DNA of 64,000 nucleotides. It comes from Dysidea avara (Eukaryota > Porifera > Demospongiae > Dictyoceratida > Dysideidae). Position 1 is the first letter of the stretch. Each line of letters begins with the position of its first letter. The DNA lies in assembly GCF_963678975.1 (NCBI RefSeq), contig NC_089274.1:2902001-2966000 (forward strand). Reading direction: 5' to 3'. Made by a program: the position numbers and the translations under genes. Of this stretch, positions 45,493 through 57,107 are shown piece by piece. The notes under the pieces are model-generated. The model was not told the DNA's origin, ran no database searches, and saw nothing but the letters and a program-made list of their open reading frames with translations.

Positions 45493-46926
45493 TTAAAGCA
45501 CCGCCTATGCTTGTGTGTATGAAAAATACAGCACTTGGGGGTGTATATAAGCTACAGTGTATGTATATGTAGACCATTAAAAACAATGGAAATTATATAC
45601 AGTACTGGAGCTGATAACACATTCCTATCTCATTCGATGTAGTGGATTCATTGATAGCTTTGTATTGTGTGTTTGATTCTACACCTCGTATCCTGGCCAG
45701 AAGCTCAGTTGTGCTCTGTGTAGTATGAAATTCTTATTGTACTGTTACTATACATGTTATTTGTCCAGGACAACCGTGATGTACATTCTACCAAGTAAAC
45801 CACATTCTACTGAATCATTTTGAAGAAAAGTTGTGGTATGTACAGGTATATGTATGTATGTGTAATTTAATTATTAAAAACCACATGCTCTGTGGTGTTA
45901 ATGATGCATCAATAAGAGATATTGCTAATTATCCAATTAGCCAATACTGAAATTCACACAGTGGCTGATACCAATAACTGATCCGATGTTTATGCTTGAA
46001 AAAATTTTATAAGTTTTAAACTGTATTTTTGTCTTGTATAAGTGTACGTATTTTTGTCTTGTTTTTATGAAAACAATATCATCAAAGTCAGTAAGATTAA
46101 TCAACTAGCTCACCTGCCAATCATTACCGATATTGTTATTGATGAAATTTGACTAATAAACTGATTTACTGGTTAATTGGTACATCACTATAGTATGTAC
46201 AAGTTGAGCTGGATCCTGAAAAACAGCTAAAAATTAAAAGTGGATTTTTCTCAACAGAGTTAATTAGTGGTAACAGTGAAGGTGTTAACAACAGACACAT
46301 ATGGTTGGCTCCATTACAAGTTCGGGAAAGGGCCGTAATGGACATCACACTTTTGTGGCTTCCCATACACTTTTGTGGCTTCCCACAGGAAATGTTTGGT
46401 GAAAATTTTGATTGGCCGTTAATATTATGTCAGACATTTGAACGAAAAGATTTTGAAATATTTGTAGCAGGTCAAGCAGTACTACAAATGAGCCAAATTT
46501 CAAGATCATGTGTAATTGCATCCATGAGTTATTAAATGTTTTTGAGGATCCAGCTTAATGCGTACTATGTGTTTAACAAGGTTTGCAGCCTTTTAAATCT
46601 CAAGTCTTGTGTGTTTGTCAATTATGACATAATAAGTCATACCATTTTGCTTAGCTACGTGTAGGGTCTACAAAGCTCATGTATATTGGTGTTTCTAGTT
46701 TTAAATGCATTACATATATACCATCATTAGCTAGGCTTGAAAATTCTGCCACAATTTTAAGACTTGAGTTCCTTTAAAGTAGATGTCTGTAGCTGGTTCA
46801 GATTGAGACTCATTGGTGTTCCTCTGACTCCATGTATCATGTGAGTGGATCTGCAAGAACAGTCCGACACATGCAATACTAGTTCTAGTATTTAAGTGAA
46901 ATAAGGTACCCCTATCTGGCCCATAT
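45493..46926. other. Intergenic, no gene seen
   Basis: AT-rich. A short duplication, CACTTTTGTGGCTTCCCA, occurs twice near 46346-46386. No exon recognised. Confidence 0.3.
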
Positions 46927-47252
46927 ATCTAAACCCACTAAGTTAGTTGTTGCTAGATACACTAACAAATTTGTCTTTTTGTCAAACCACAACAATTTTA
47001 GCCACAAAGTTTATTTAGTGCACTCATGATAGACAGGTTTTCCCCATGGTTGATCACTGTAAGTGTTCCTTCCCATTGCCCTTCATATGATCTAAACCCA
47101 CTAAGTTAGTTGCTGCTAGATACACTAACAAATTTGTCTTTTTGTCAAACCACAACAATTTTAGCCACAAAGTTTATTTAGTGCACTCATGATAGACAGG
47201 TTTTCCCCATGGTTGATCACTGTAAGTGTTCCTTCCCATTGCCCTTCATATG
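46927..47252. repeat. 163-bp tandem duplication
   Basis: Copy 1 is 46927-47089 and copy 2 is 47090-47252, beginning ATCTAAACCCACTAAG. I see only one base difference (GTTGTT versus GTTGCT), so the event is recent. Confidence 0.92.
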
Positions 47253-47269
47253 AAATTTTGTGCACAGTA

Positions 47270-47343
47270 CAGTTAAACCTCACTTAGTAACCACCTCATT
47301 GTTTATTGGCCTAATAGATGGTCCCATTAATGAGGTTTCACTG
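47270..47343. mobile_element. 74-bp hairpin element
   Basis: Starts CAGTTAAACCTC and ends GAGGTTTCACTG, inverted repeats matching at 11 of 12. The interior includes ACCACCTCATTG against CATTAATGAGG. A miniature of a pogo/Tigger-like end type is possible but unproved. Confidence 0.5.
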
Positions 47344-47348
47344 TGTCA

Positions 47349-47512
47349 TCACAAGAACAAGGAAAAGTTAGGGATTGTAGAAATAAAAATATAATGGAAG
47401 TCGCCCACTTGCAAATATACTAGTAAAAATTTAATCCCTAATTCATAATATCTGCGTGCCTCCCTTGTTTCACTACTTTTTATTTCTTAACTTTATAATT
47501 TTCCTTGTATTG
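47349..47512. mobile_element. AAGGAAAA-TTAGGGATT hairpin MITE
   Basis: ACAAGGAAAAGTTAGGGATT at the left and TTATAATTTTCCTTGTATTG at the right are inverted relatives, and AGTCGCCCACTTGCA and CCTCCCTTGTTTC blocks match copies near 19165, 28018 and 59520. Confidence 0.55.
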
Positions 47513-47610
47513 TTTTTTAAATCAGGTACACTCCCACAGCTGCCCAAAAGCTGGCTGTGGGTGCATGCCTCTTTTACTGGAATTTGTGTGTGTCTGTGTG
47601 TGTTTGTGTC

Positions 47611-47965
47611 TGTGGTGCCAATTGACTAGACTGGTAATCAAAAGGTTCCAGGTTTGATGCCCAGTTATGCCAATTTGGTGTTATTTCCTTGAGCAAGAAA
47701 CTTTAATCAGTGTACCTAGCTGGGGACCTTCAACTGTCCATGTCCCACATAGTGGATGAAGGTTCGGGTACCCACACCTTCATCTCTGAGACATGGTACA
47801 GCCTCCTTCTGGTTACTAGTCCTACCCCAGGAGGATTTTCCTGCACTGACTTATAACACTTGAGTAGCGCATGGGTGTCCCAGTGCTGGTTCACTGGACG
47901 GCAGCTGAAGGTTTTGCTTTTTAGCTTATTGTGTGCGTGCGTGCGTGCGTGCGTGCGTGTGTGTG
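47611..47965 (+). repeat. tRNA-derived SINE
   Basis: The head GACTAGACTGGTAATCAAAA followed by GGTTCCAGGTTTGATGCCC resembles the anticodon arm to B box of a tRNA (B-box-like at 47644-47662). A body with CCCAGGAGGATTTTCCTGC and GTGTCCCAGTGCTGGTTCAC follows, and it ends in a GTGC/GTGT tail at 47935-47965. The fragment at 32100-32215 shares the body. The acceptor stem does not pair, so it is not a tRNA gene. Confidence 0.6.
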
Positions 47966-48985
47966 TTTACCTACCCATCTACACAATATGTTTGTCCATA
48001 TGCACCCACGTGAGCAACCTGTTAAATGGGTAAAAACAGCTGGCATGTAAGAATGGATAGCTAAATGAAGTCTGTATTAAACTTCTGCGCAGGTAAACTT
48101 TGCTCTGAGGTGGTTTCTTCTTGGCGGTCTGAAATATGGGTGCGGTGAGTCTCTACAGGCTTTGTGAACAACCTCTTCCCTTTGGATATTTATCAACTGA
48201 AAAACAAGGTTGTGGGCCTCATAAGCTACCTGAGTGAACGTATCCCTTTGAGTTGAAAAGAGGGCATTTCCCATACTTATGCAGACAAAAATGAAGGGCA
48301 GCCTTGATTCTCAAAAGAATTTGTGTGAGATGACAAAATAGACAAACCATAAAACAGTTAAGACACTTCTGTGTGTAATTTGTAGTTTGTCTGTTCCTTA
48401 ACAGTGCATAGCAACGTAATTAGTGAATTATGAAGTACAGTTACAATAACTGAGAGGTTGGTATAAACAATGGACCTTGGGACCAAGGAGTCAGGATGCA
48501 AGAGGACCCAACTTTTCAGTGTACTTTATAATGTTAATGCATTCAATAGTTGTACATGTATGTTAAAATAACCAATGCAATAATCGTGTGTTATTAGTTA
48601 TTATGTAAACTTTACCTTTTTAGCAACTGGTCAACCTATACACTGTAAATACGTCACCACAAGAAGTAGGCTAGTGTTATAGTGAGTCACTGAAGGAGAT
48701 TTTGACCATTCTGCTGTGCCTCATATTGATACAGGATCTGTTCTCACTTCTACCCATGACTTTTAAAATTTCGTCATAAATTATGGAGTTAGAGAGTAAT
48801 TCAGTCCATTACCTCTAACAGTTAGACCAGGTAAATATGATGATGGAATCTATGTGACAGCTGTGTTTGTTATCCACCATATGCTATGGGTGGTAGATTC
48901 AATTATCATTTCATGTACTGGGTATGTAATATTGTGTGCTTTTTGTTAATTGAAAGAAAACATTTACACATGTACATAAATTATA
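47966..48985. other. Intergenic; possible short exon on minus strand
   Basis: A minus-strand open frame at 48077-48274 (MGNALFSTQRDTFTQ...) contains an internal TTTTTCAG acceptor-like site and could be a small exon, but nothing joins it. TTGGTATAAACAATGGACC near 48454 is a terminus of the family at 53236-53912. Confidence 0.25.
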
Positions 48986-49249
48986 ACTAGACATATTAAA
49001 AATAAGAAATAGGGATCGCTAAAAAAAGCCACAAAACAAGAAAGGATCGCTGGCGTGGTAATGTAAACCACAAATCCCTATTTTGACTCTCTGTCATAAA
49101 TCATTAGTTACATGCTCTGTCATTTTGAAGTGAGTCAAAATAAGGATTTGTGGTTTACATTATAATTACCACCCCAGCGATCCCTTCTTGTTTTGTGGCT
49201 TTTTTTAGCGATCCCTATTTCTTATTTTAAATTTTTAATATGTCTAGTT
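48986..49249. mobile_element. Foldback MITE with partial copies downstream
   Basis: ACTAGACATATTAAAAATAAG at the left mirrors the right end TTTTTAATATGTCTAGT, and TAGGGATCGCTAAAAAAAGCC mirrors GGCTTTTTTTAGCGATCCCTA. From 49290 to 49400 two truncated direct copies of the arm (GTGGTAATGTAAACCAC) follow, suggesting local duplication. Confidence 0.7.
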
Positions 49250-49419
49250 TATGTACTTTTTTCCAAATCCATTTATGGATTATAAGCCACAAAACAAGAA
49301 GGGATCGCTGGGGTGGTAATGTAAACCACAAATCCCTATTTTGACTCTCTGTCGGTGGTAATGTAAACCACAAATCCCTATTTTGACTCACTTCAAAATG
49401 ACAGAGCATGTAACTAATG

Positions 49420-50418
49420 ATTTAGTAACGTTATAAAGACTATAGTCGAACAATACGCATCCCTGAACACACAAAATCCCGTAATTTTGTTCTTCTATGG
49501 CTTCTTCCGTATACGGAACAGCAGGCAATGGCGAAGAAGAACTTAGAAATTTATCGAGGTGGAGGCCGGTTCGCGATCTGTGGAGTACGGGTTAATTAAT
49601 GGGTCATGGACACGCAGAAGGACTCAGTGAGTAAGGCTGTATAGTTTTTATCGCGAAAAATGGAAGCCTTGGGCTGTACACGAGTGAAACAAAATAATAA
49701 TATTATGAATAATAATATGAACAATTCGTGTAAAATTCGCAATTTTTGAATGTTTCCAAATTTCGTCTAGACCATTTTTACTGCTATATCACCATTTGTT
49801 TGAGTTCAGTGTTTGATAATAAGTTTTCTGAGGGTTGTTTTATGCTCGAGTCTGCTTTCTAAGGCTGGTTTTAGGTGACTGCTCTATTAGGATTTTCAAA
49901 ATTTCCACTGCGATCCCTATTATGAACCCACTATCGTGGTTCATGATAGCTGTATATATCAAAAGAGGTGAACATGTGTTCACTCCCAATGGTTTTGTAC
50001 TGGAACAAGCATGTTTTCATGTTGTAAACAAGTTTGTGTCCATATTAAATGTATGGGATATTTTTAAAGCCTCATAAGTCACTTGTTCTTGCCCATATCA
50101 AAGTGCTTTTTTGATTATCAGTTCCAGCATTTAAAGGGCTTCGCAGTGGTGCTAAATATTTGGGCAGCTGACCCATGTAACAAGAGTTATTCCAGTGGCA
50201 TGGGACCTATCACTACTACTTTTTTACTTCCCTCTTATCTGATAAACTGCATCAAACATATAATCAGATAATTCGTTGGCTTCAATGCAGCCTGAGCTTC
50301 TTTTTACTGAGATCTTTGATAATGTTTTTACGAGGGGCAAGATCTTCATTTGGTAGACCACAGCCTGCTGCCAGTGATATTTCCCTGGCAGTTAGTGAAG
50401 CAAAGATTTAACTGTGGA

Positions 50419-50458
<40 letters not shown>

Positions 50459-50576
50459 GTTATACGGGCACAATGTGGGGTCTATGAAATTTATAAACTT
50501 GAAGGCCCAGGCTGTAGCACACGAGCAAAGCGGATTCTTTGTGTATTAAGTATTTGGTAATATATACAGGGGTTAG
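49420..50576. other. Intergenic with (AT)n
   Basis: A pure AT run of about 36 bp occurs at 50419-50455. The open frames at 49835-50271 show no known motif. No gene supported. Confidence 0.35.
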
Positions 50577-50861
50577 TCTGGGGGAAGGTGGGAGGGCACA
50601 GGCCTAACCCTCCCCCCAGTTAGCTATTGCCTCCTTAGGTTTATACCTAAAGCCTTGAGAAATGAAAAGGTTTAATTGATCCCAAAGTTGTGTACTCGAA
50701 TGGTTAATATTCGATGGCATCACAATAAAATTTCACCAAAATTGAGTATATTTACACCTAAATGTTCAAAATTTTCCTTGGGGAGCATGCCCCCAGACCC
50801 CCTAGAATCCGAAGCCGCTTACTTCCCCTCCCCCCAGCTTAATATTCTGGGTTGAGCCCTG
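50577..50861. mobile_element. MITE, CAGGG ends, G-rich subterminal
   Basis: CAGGGGTTAGTCTGGGGG at the left and CCCCCCAGCTTAATATTC to GAGCCCTG at the right are imperfect inverted ends. It is the same structural class as the MITE at 123-542. Target duplication unclear because both flanks are TA-rich. Confidence 0.5.
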
Positions 50862-53235
50862 ATATATGTAGCTTGTTCATATTAATGTTTAGACCTTGCT
50901 AGCAATGAAACAAGAGTTATTAACAAGAAACAAGGGCTCAGGTGAAAACGAACAGACTATAGGAAGGACATATAATTATGTAGTGTCATGTTAAAACCAT
51001 ATAGCTCAGCAATTAAAAACTCATTAATATTGCTACAGATCACTGAACCTCTATAAAGCAGCCAAAAAATGCTTCCAATAAGTTGCTTTGAAATTTACTA
51101 TTTATTTTTAGTAGAATTTTTGACTAACTACCAGCCTGCCCAATGCTTTCAGACAATCAGTAATGGCCTTCCCAGCTGCTTGTAACACGAGAAATGTAGC
51201 AATCGTGAGTGAGTAAGAACTGTCATGTTTTGTATCGCTCCAGAGACAAGGATCTATTGAGACATAAACAAGGGATCTACAGGATTTAGATACCTGTAAG
51301 TAGCCACACTGAAATTTGAGTATTTCAACTTGCTGTGATCTAAATTGTACTATATACCTTTGTAAGTCACATTAGATAGTCTTGCATAGCCAGACCACTC
51401 TTTCTCTGTCACGATGCCTTGCATGATGCCTGAATTAATTCCGAAAAGGATCTGGCTGGACTGGACTGTTTAGCATAATTCACTTATTCTTCACACCTCC
51501 AGCAACTGGTGATATTAATCAAGGACGTGGTTTCACCTTCGTATGCCACAGGATGCACAAAGTGATACGAAAGTCTGTTTGTCAAGCTACTGATCTAACA
51601 TGCAGCAATCACTTCACTAAAGCTATTTCCCTGGAATACTTGCTTGCAAGTAGCTAGGTGACTTGCTAGACTGTGTTCATTGTGCAGCACAAGTGTAACA
51701 CAGTCAACTGCAGACCCTTCTTCAGAGGTGCTTATAATTTCTAATTAAAATAGATATCATGTAAGGTGCACCATGGCAGAGAAAAGGTTTGTGAGACTAG
51801 CTGCTGTGACTTGGAGAGGTATCCAGATGTGTGGCCTGTGATCAATCAGAAATGTACACAGTAAACATTATGTGATGTGGGGGGTTGTAGGCTAACAATA
51901 GGCTGTAGCTACATCTTGTTTGATTCAATTATCGTCTAGACTAGAAGCTCAATAGTAGCTTTGTTATCTTATATTTCATTGTTAGTTCTTATTAAGTGAT
52001 AAATTTTTGGTGCTCATATATTTCAAACTTTTACTCTAGGCAGTTGAGTAAAAAGTTAGCAAAGTGATGTTTGAGAGTCCCACCTACAGGAGATTAAGAC
52101 CATCAGCAGATAAAACCTGATCATGAGCTCTGCAATCTTGTATTACACTAGTTGGCAAGACCACTTACATATAGTCAGTGTAGCAAAGCTGTTTATACAT
52201 CATATTGACAAACCACAATTGTATAGACTTTATATGGCATGAGATGTATTAGTCCAGAAGGACCAGAACCTTCTACATTTATCCAGATTGTTGTGTTTTG
52301 GTTTTTCATCAGCCATCAACAAAGCAAATCAGGTTGTTATTAACATAGTAATGATTTTGAAATGTTATTAGAGACCTGTGAGAAGGTTAAGCCTGTATAA
52401 TGCAGAGAGTTGCTTAAACTCTGTGCCAGAGGAACAGGCAGTATCTAGGGATTGGAAATTCTGTCTGTTATAGTTTACTAACACTATGAGTACATAGGTG
52501 ACCATAATTTAAATATGTAGTCAGTCCTTAAAGTCTGTTACTAGAATACTGAGAATTGGTTAGAGATCATGTACAGTTATAGTTTTGTATATATGATAAT
52601 TGTGCACACTACACACTTACCATAGTACCAACTAATTATTAACATAATCCCCTATCAGACTGGACAAATGACATAGTTTCCTGTGTATAGGTTGTAGGTA
52701 TCCTGGATACAGAAAATTTGTCACACTAATATAATTTTTCATAAAAATGTTTTCACCATTATGTCTAGCTAGGGACTCCTATTAGGTAATGCACATCATA
52801 AAATAAACCCAACAAACAGTTAAACTTATTGGAACGAGCCTGAGTGAACTCCACACTAACGAGAAAGGTGTGAACTTCCTTATTTGTTTGGACAATATCT
52901 GGTACGTATGTTACAAACGTTTACTAACTTATTTGTTCATACATCAATGGTACCTGATACAAATGTTACTACAAGCATTTACTAAACTTCCTTATTTGTT
53001 CATGTATATATCAGTGCATGATACCACGGTTATTTATTTTATGGGTCAAAGATGTACAGGGTGGCACATTGTCATTAAGCTACAGTATCACAGAACGAAA
53101 TGATTAGGAGGTCTGTGTCATTTAAGGATAGCATAGCTCAAGGCACAGTAATGCATGTATTTCATTAATGAAATCTGCTGCATATTATGTGGGCATATCT
53201 GGCATTGTTTTGATGACACAATAAGTATGCATTAA
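50862..53235. other. Intergenic, repeat debris
   Basis: 51387-51790 contains GCATAGCCAGACCACTC and internal blocks (AGCTAGGTGACTTGCTAGAC, GTGCTTATAATTTCTAATT) related to the foldback at 53236-53912. Near 52900-53000 the words TACTAACTTATTTGTTCAT and TACTAAACTTCCTTATTTG are weakly repeated. No exon. Confidence 0.35.
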
Positions 53236-53912
53236 TGGGTAGGTATAAACAGTGGACCCGGGGACCAAAGACAGGGGACCCAAGGACCCACAAGGATCCA
53301 GCTCTTTTTGGCACTTCACTATATTCTATACTTGTACCAGGTACCTCTGCAAATAGTTTTGCATGGCTAATCCACTTTTTCCCTGTCACATCTGTCTAGT
53401 CACATGATGTTTATACCAATTAGAAATTATGAAAAAGCAGAAAAGTGTCTGAAGCTGACTGCATTAACACTTGTGACTTGCCTGCTGCACAATGAGCATA
53501 CTAGTCTACTATGTCGTCTAGCTACTAAAGTTTAAAAATATTGTACAAATGCACCATGTTGTATGAGGTTGGGTTGTTAAGTTCCCAGGCTGAAACTTGC
53601 CGGCTACGAGGCTTAACTATAGTAATTGTTATTTCCCTGGAATATTTATTTGCACAATGTTAGTAGCTAGGTGACATAATAGACTAGTATGCTCATTGTA
53701 CAGCAGAGATGCTTATAATTAATTTCTAATTGGTATAAACATCGTGTGACTAGATACTGTGAAGGGGGAAAAGTGGATTGGCCATGTAAGACTACTTGCA
53801 ATGGTACCTAGTACAAGTATAGAATATAGTGAAGTAAAATTCCAAAAAGAGCTGGATCCTCATGAGTCCCCGGGTCCTTGGTCCCTGGGTCCACTGTTTA
53901 TACTTACCTTGC
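53236..53912. mobile_element. Large foldback element, GTATAAACAGTGGACCC ends
   Basis: GGTATAAACAGTGGACCCGG at the left is mirrored by GGGTCCACTGTTTATAC at the right. Arms of about 300 bp match, including GCACTTCACTATATTCTATA against TATAGAATATAGTGAAG and GATGTTTATACCAATTAG against CTAATTGGTATAAACATC. The spacer near 53560 holds GGTTGGGTTGTTAAG, like the end of the MITE at 23786. No coding capacity. Confidence 0.75.
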
Positions 53913-56246
53913 ATTAATAGTGTTGTAAAAGAATACCTTGTTAACTATATTGCTTAAGAGGGCAGCTCTCTTCAATGGTCTCACATACCTTACAGCTGGG
54001 TAGTCCCTTTGCAGGGTGAAAAGTTGCTTAAATGACATGTATACCTGGGTTGTAATTCAAGGCAATAGGATAGATGAATTACACAGTAACCATGCCATCA
54101 CTGATGAATGGTTACAAGACAGGAAAAATTACGAATAATACAGCATTAACGTTGATACAGTTACTTGAATGAATCCTTAACATGTACATGGATTTCAATA
54201 TGTGGTTTTAGGGTTAGTGTTTGAATATATAGTAGTATCTACTACATGTTCTCATGTTGTGAATAATGTGATATAGTTTTTGGATGGCATTAAGAACGAT
54301 CTATATAGAGCACCAAGTATTCTAAACCACAATTCACAAATTAACAGCATTCATGGGTCATATATATGGCTTCTCATGAAACCAAGTCAGTTACTATAGG
54401 CTACCATGTGCAGTTATAGTTGAATTACACACTCACATACCACCAACCACTCATCAACGTAATCCCCTATCAGACACATGATATTGTTTACTGTGTAAAT
54501 CATATAATGTGACTTGGTATATCCTGGATACAAAAAAGGTATCACAATAATTAATGTGGTACTCATCACGTTACCATGGGGGATGGGCTACAAGTATGTC
54601 TGGTATATATATAGTAATACTATATGACAGCTTGTACTTTAATGTAATCATGACATTATTGTTGGTGATTTTAAATACCACTGTTGAAAGAAGCTGAGAA
54701 TGTGTTATAGGTACAGAATTTTCTGGAGAATAACATACCCAAAATCCTTTGAAATCCTCTTTGGGCATTTTCTACCATCGTTTTGCATTTTGATGTAAAC
54801 AATAAATAAGAAATAGATATCAAATTTCCATTTTCTATTTGGCATGGTGTTTTAACACTCATGTAATGACTGTTAGATCATACTGGGATATAACAATTCA
54901 AACCAGAACAATTAAATCAGTTAAGTAGTTTATCAGACAACCACAATTGCAACAAAGCAAGTATCATGCTTGTTAATTGTATTGGCTCAATGTCTATTTA
55001 CATGTAGATCTTTATTGTCCAAGATCATTCATTTACAGAGTGACTGTTTCAGTGAGTGCTGAAAGTCTTCCCAGCATACTATCCCCATAATTCCTTACCA
55101 GCTACTGGGTAATCATGTGATACTCATGATTATCATGTCATGTACTGTGATAATCATGTCATTTTTACAATCACCACATCAGTAAACTTCCCCTGATCCT
55201 TTCTACTGTGCTATCTATAGCCATAGCAATTTTGTAATGATTTTAGCAAAAGAAAACTATATATATTATAGTTATAGAGTACTTTTACAGTTGCTTGTGT
55301 TTAGAATTATGTTACATACAGCATGCAAGGAAGATGAGTTCTATATGTATGGTACCATTTATTTCTGCATATCGCCCCTCAACAGCCAGACTAAAATTAA
55401 GAAATACAGAATCCTTAATTCACTTTTTTTAAAGGAGTACTTTATTAAGACAGTTTGGTGTTCATTTGAGTACCTCACAACCCAAGACATTTATCTTGTT
55501 AGGGGAATGAAGAGTTGGCAGGGAATACATCTAAAGTTTCTAGTCTATTCTCAAGTTTCTAGCTGTAGACTATATATGTACCATGTTTTCTTGAAGTGAA
55601 ATCATGTTGTTACACCAGACAACACCTTTTACAGCAAGTACTATTGACACCACTCTAATTTACCATCACAACATGTACTATGTAACTATACACCACACAA
55701 GATGTTGTGACTGTTCTATTATGTGGCATTCCCTGGCATTCAATGGGATTGCACAGTACTTTTTGCCTCTGGCAATTTGCTTAGATGCAACTATGTAATC
55801 ATGTAGTGTATAGTGTAGTGAATTAGTAAGCATTTCAAGTGGTCGTAGTTTAAATTGAAATGATGATAAGTATGTCATCTGTACAAGTTACATATAGGCC
55901 TTATTCATTTAAAACATGCAGTAAGTGCCCTCTGATGTCACGCAAAGTAATACAAGGGTCCCTATTTACCATGAAGATGGCTTTTCGGACACCATTTTGA
56001 GTTCCAAAACTGGCTGAGAACAATGATTGCTATCATGCTACCATATAGTTATGGTACTGCAAATGGCGAATTTGGCAGAGAACTGTGATGTTCAAGTACT
56101 ATAATATGGTTTTGGTACTGCAAATGGTGAATATTGGTGGACAACTCCTCCGCAATGGGTTATAAGTGCTAGGAAATTAATTCAGTCTATAGGCCATTGT
56201 CAAGATGATGTCCAGCTGCTTGCCTGTGCATTGCACCATGTATATG
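53913..56246. other. Intergenic, no gene seen
   Basis: AT-rich. The open frame at 55237-55599 has long hydrophobic runs but no splice or start support. A loose 62-bp direct repeat (GGTACTGCAAATGG) occurs near 56054 and 56115. Confidence 0.3.
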
Positions 56247-56442
56247 CTATAGCCAATGGTTGGCCTTGTTATTTAACTAAATAGGTCTAGTGAAAACACT
56301 GAAATATTGTCTACTGGTGTTGCATTCTACCTAAGATACTCAATCTATAGCCAATGGTTGGCCTTGTTATTTAACTAAATAGGTCTAGTGAAAACACTGA
56401 AATATTGTCTACTGGTGTTGCATTCTACCTAAGATACTCAAT
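56247..56442. repeat. 98-bp tandem duplication
   Basis: Two apparently identical copies, 56247-56344 and 56345-56442, starting CTATAGCCAATGGTTGG. No coding content. Confidence 0.92.
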
Positions 56443-57107
56443 CTCTTCCCAGCACAAACTACCCCAGTTCCAGTCCTTGTGGCTTCAATTGTACTTATCA
56501 GGTAACACACAAGGTATCAGATAACAAGGTTACATTTTACATATTCAGGTATGTAGTAGGGCCATATAAGGCAGCTTTTATGGGTAAGTGTAGTTCAACT
56601 GCAAATTGTGTTGTGAAACTGAAGTGAAGCAATCTGATTTGAATTGCCAACATATCAATGGTATTGTGCACAGTCTGTGTTTTTAGTATATTGATCTGTA
56701 GGTGGTAGCTTCTATAAGCTTAAGTGTACTTCATATCATTGTGCATGGAGGCCATATTTGTGCTCAGGCTTGATTGACAAAGTTGTACTGTGCAAATGCA
56801 TCCATCATAGTGATTGTCCTGCCTCTACTTACCACAGCCATAACTGATAATGCAAACCAGCCCATGGAGGTTATACTTTTGAGTAAAAGTCTTGTAAATG
56901 GTATACGTGTACATATAGATAAAAACAGTGTACAACAAAATATTTTGTATATAACTTTGTGGTATAAAAAGTTCATGTATATAGTAATTGGAACCTGGTT
57001 CAGTTGACTGTCTTTCAATAAACTTTGATATGTTCTCATGGTCAAGAATGTTGTCCATGCACATCATATCACCTCTTCAATAATCTTGCCCATGCAAGTT
57101 AACCATA
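56443..57107. other. 3' flank of gene C
   Basis: No exon recognised. It probably includes the 3' UTR of gene C near 57000-57107. A poly(A) signal on the minus strand is not obvious. Confidence 0.3.

Noticed and set aside
46305..46535. A 76-codon open frame with a doubled HFCGFP-like segment
   Set aside because: A short DNA duplication explains the repeat, and nothing else supports coding.
50419..50455. A regulatory AT-rich element or origin
   Set aside because: A plain AT dinucleotide microsatellite is enough to explain it.
55237..55599. A 120-codon plus-strand open frame
   Set aside because: Composition is dominated by AT-rich codons, with no motif, start context or adjacent exon.
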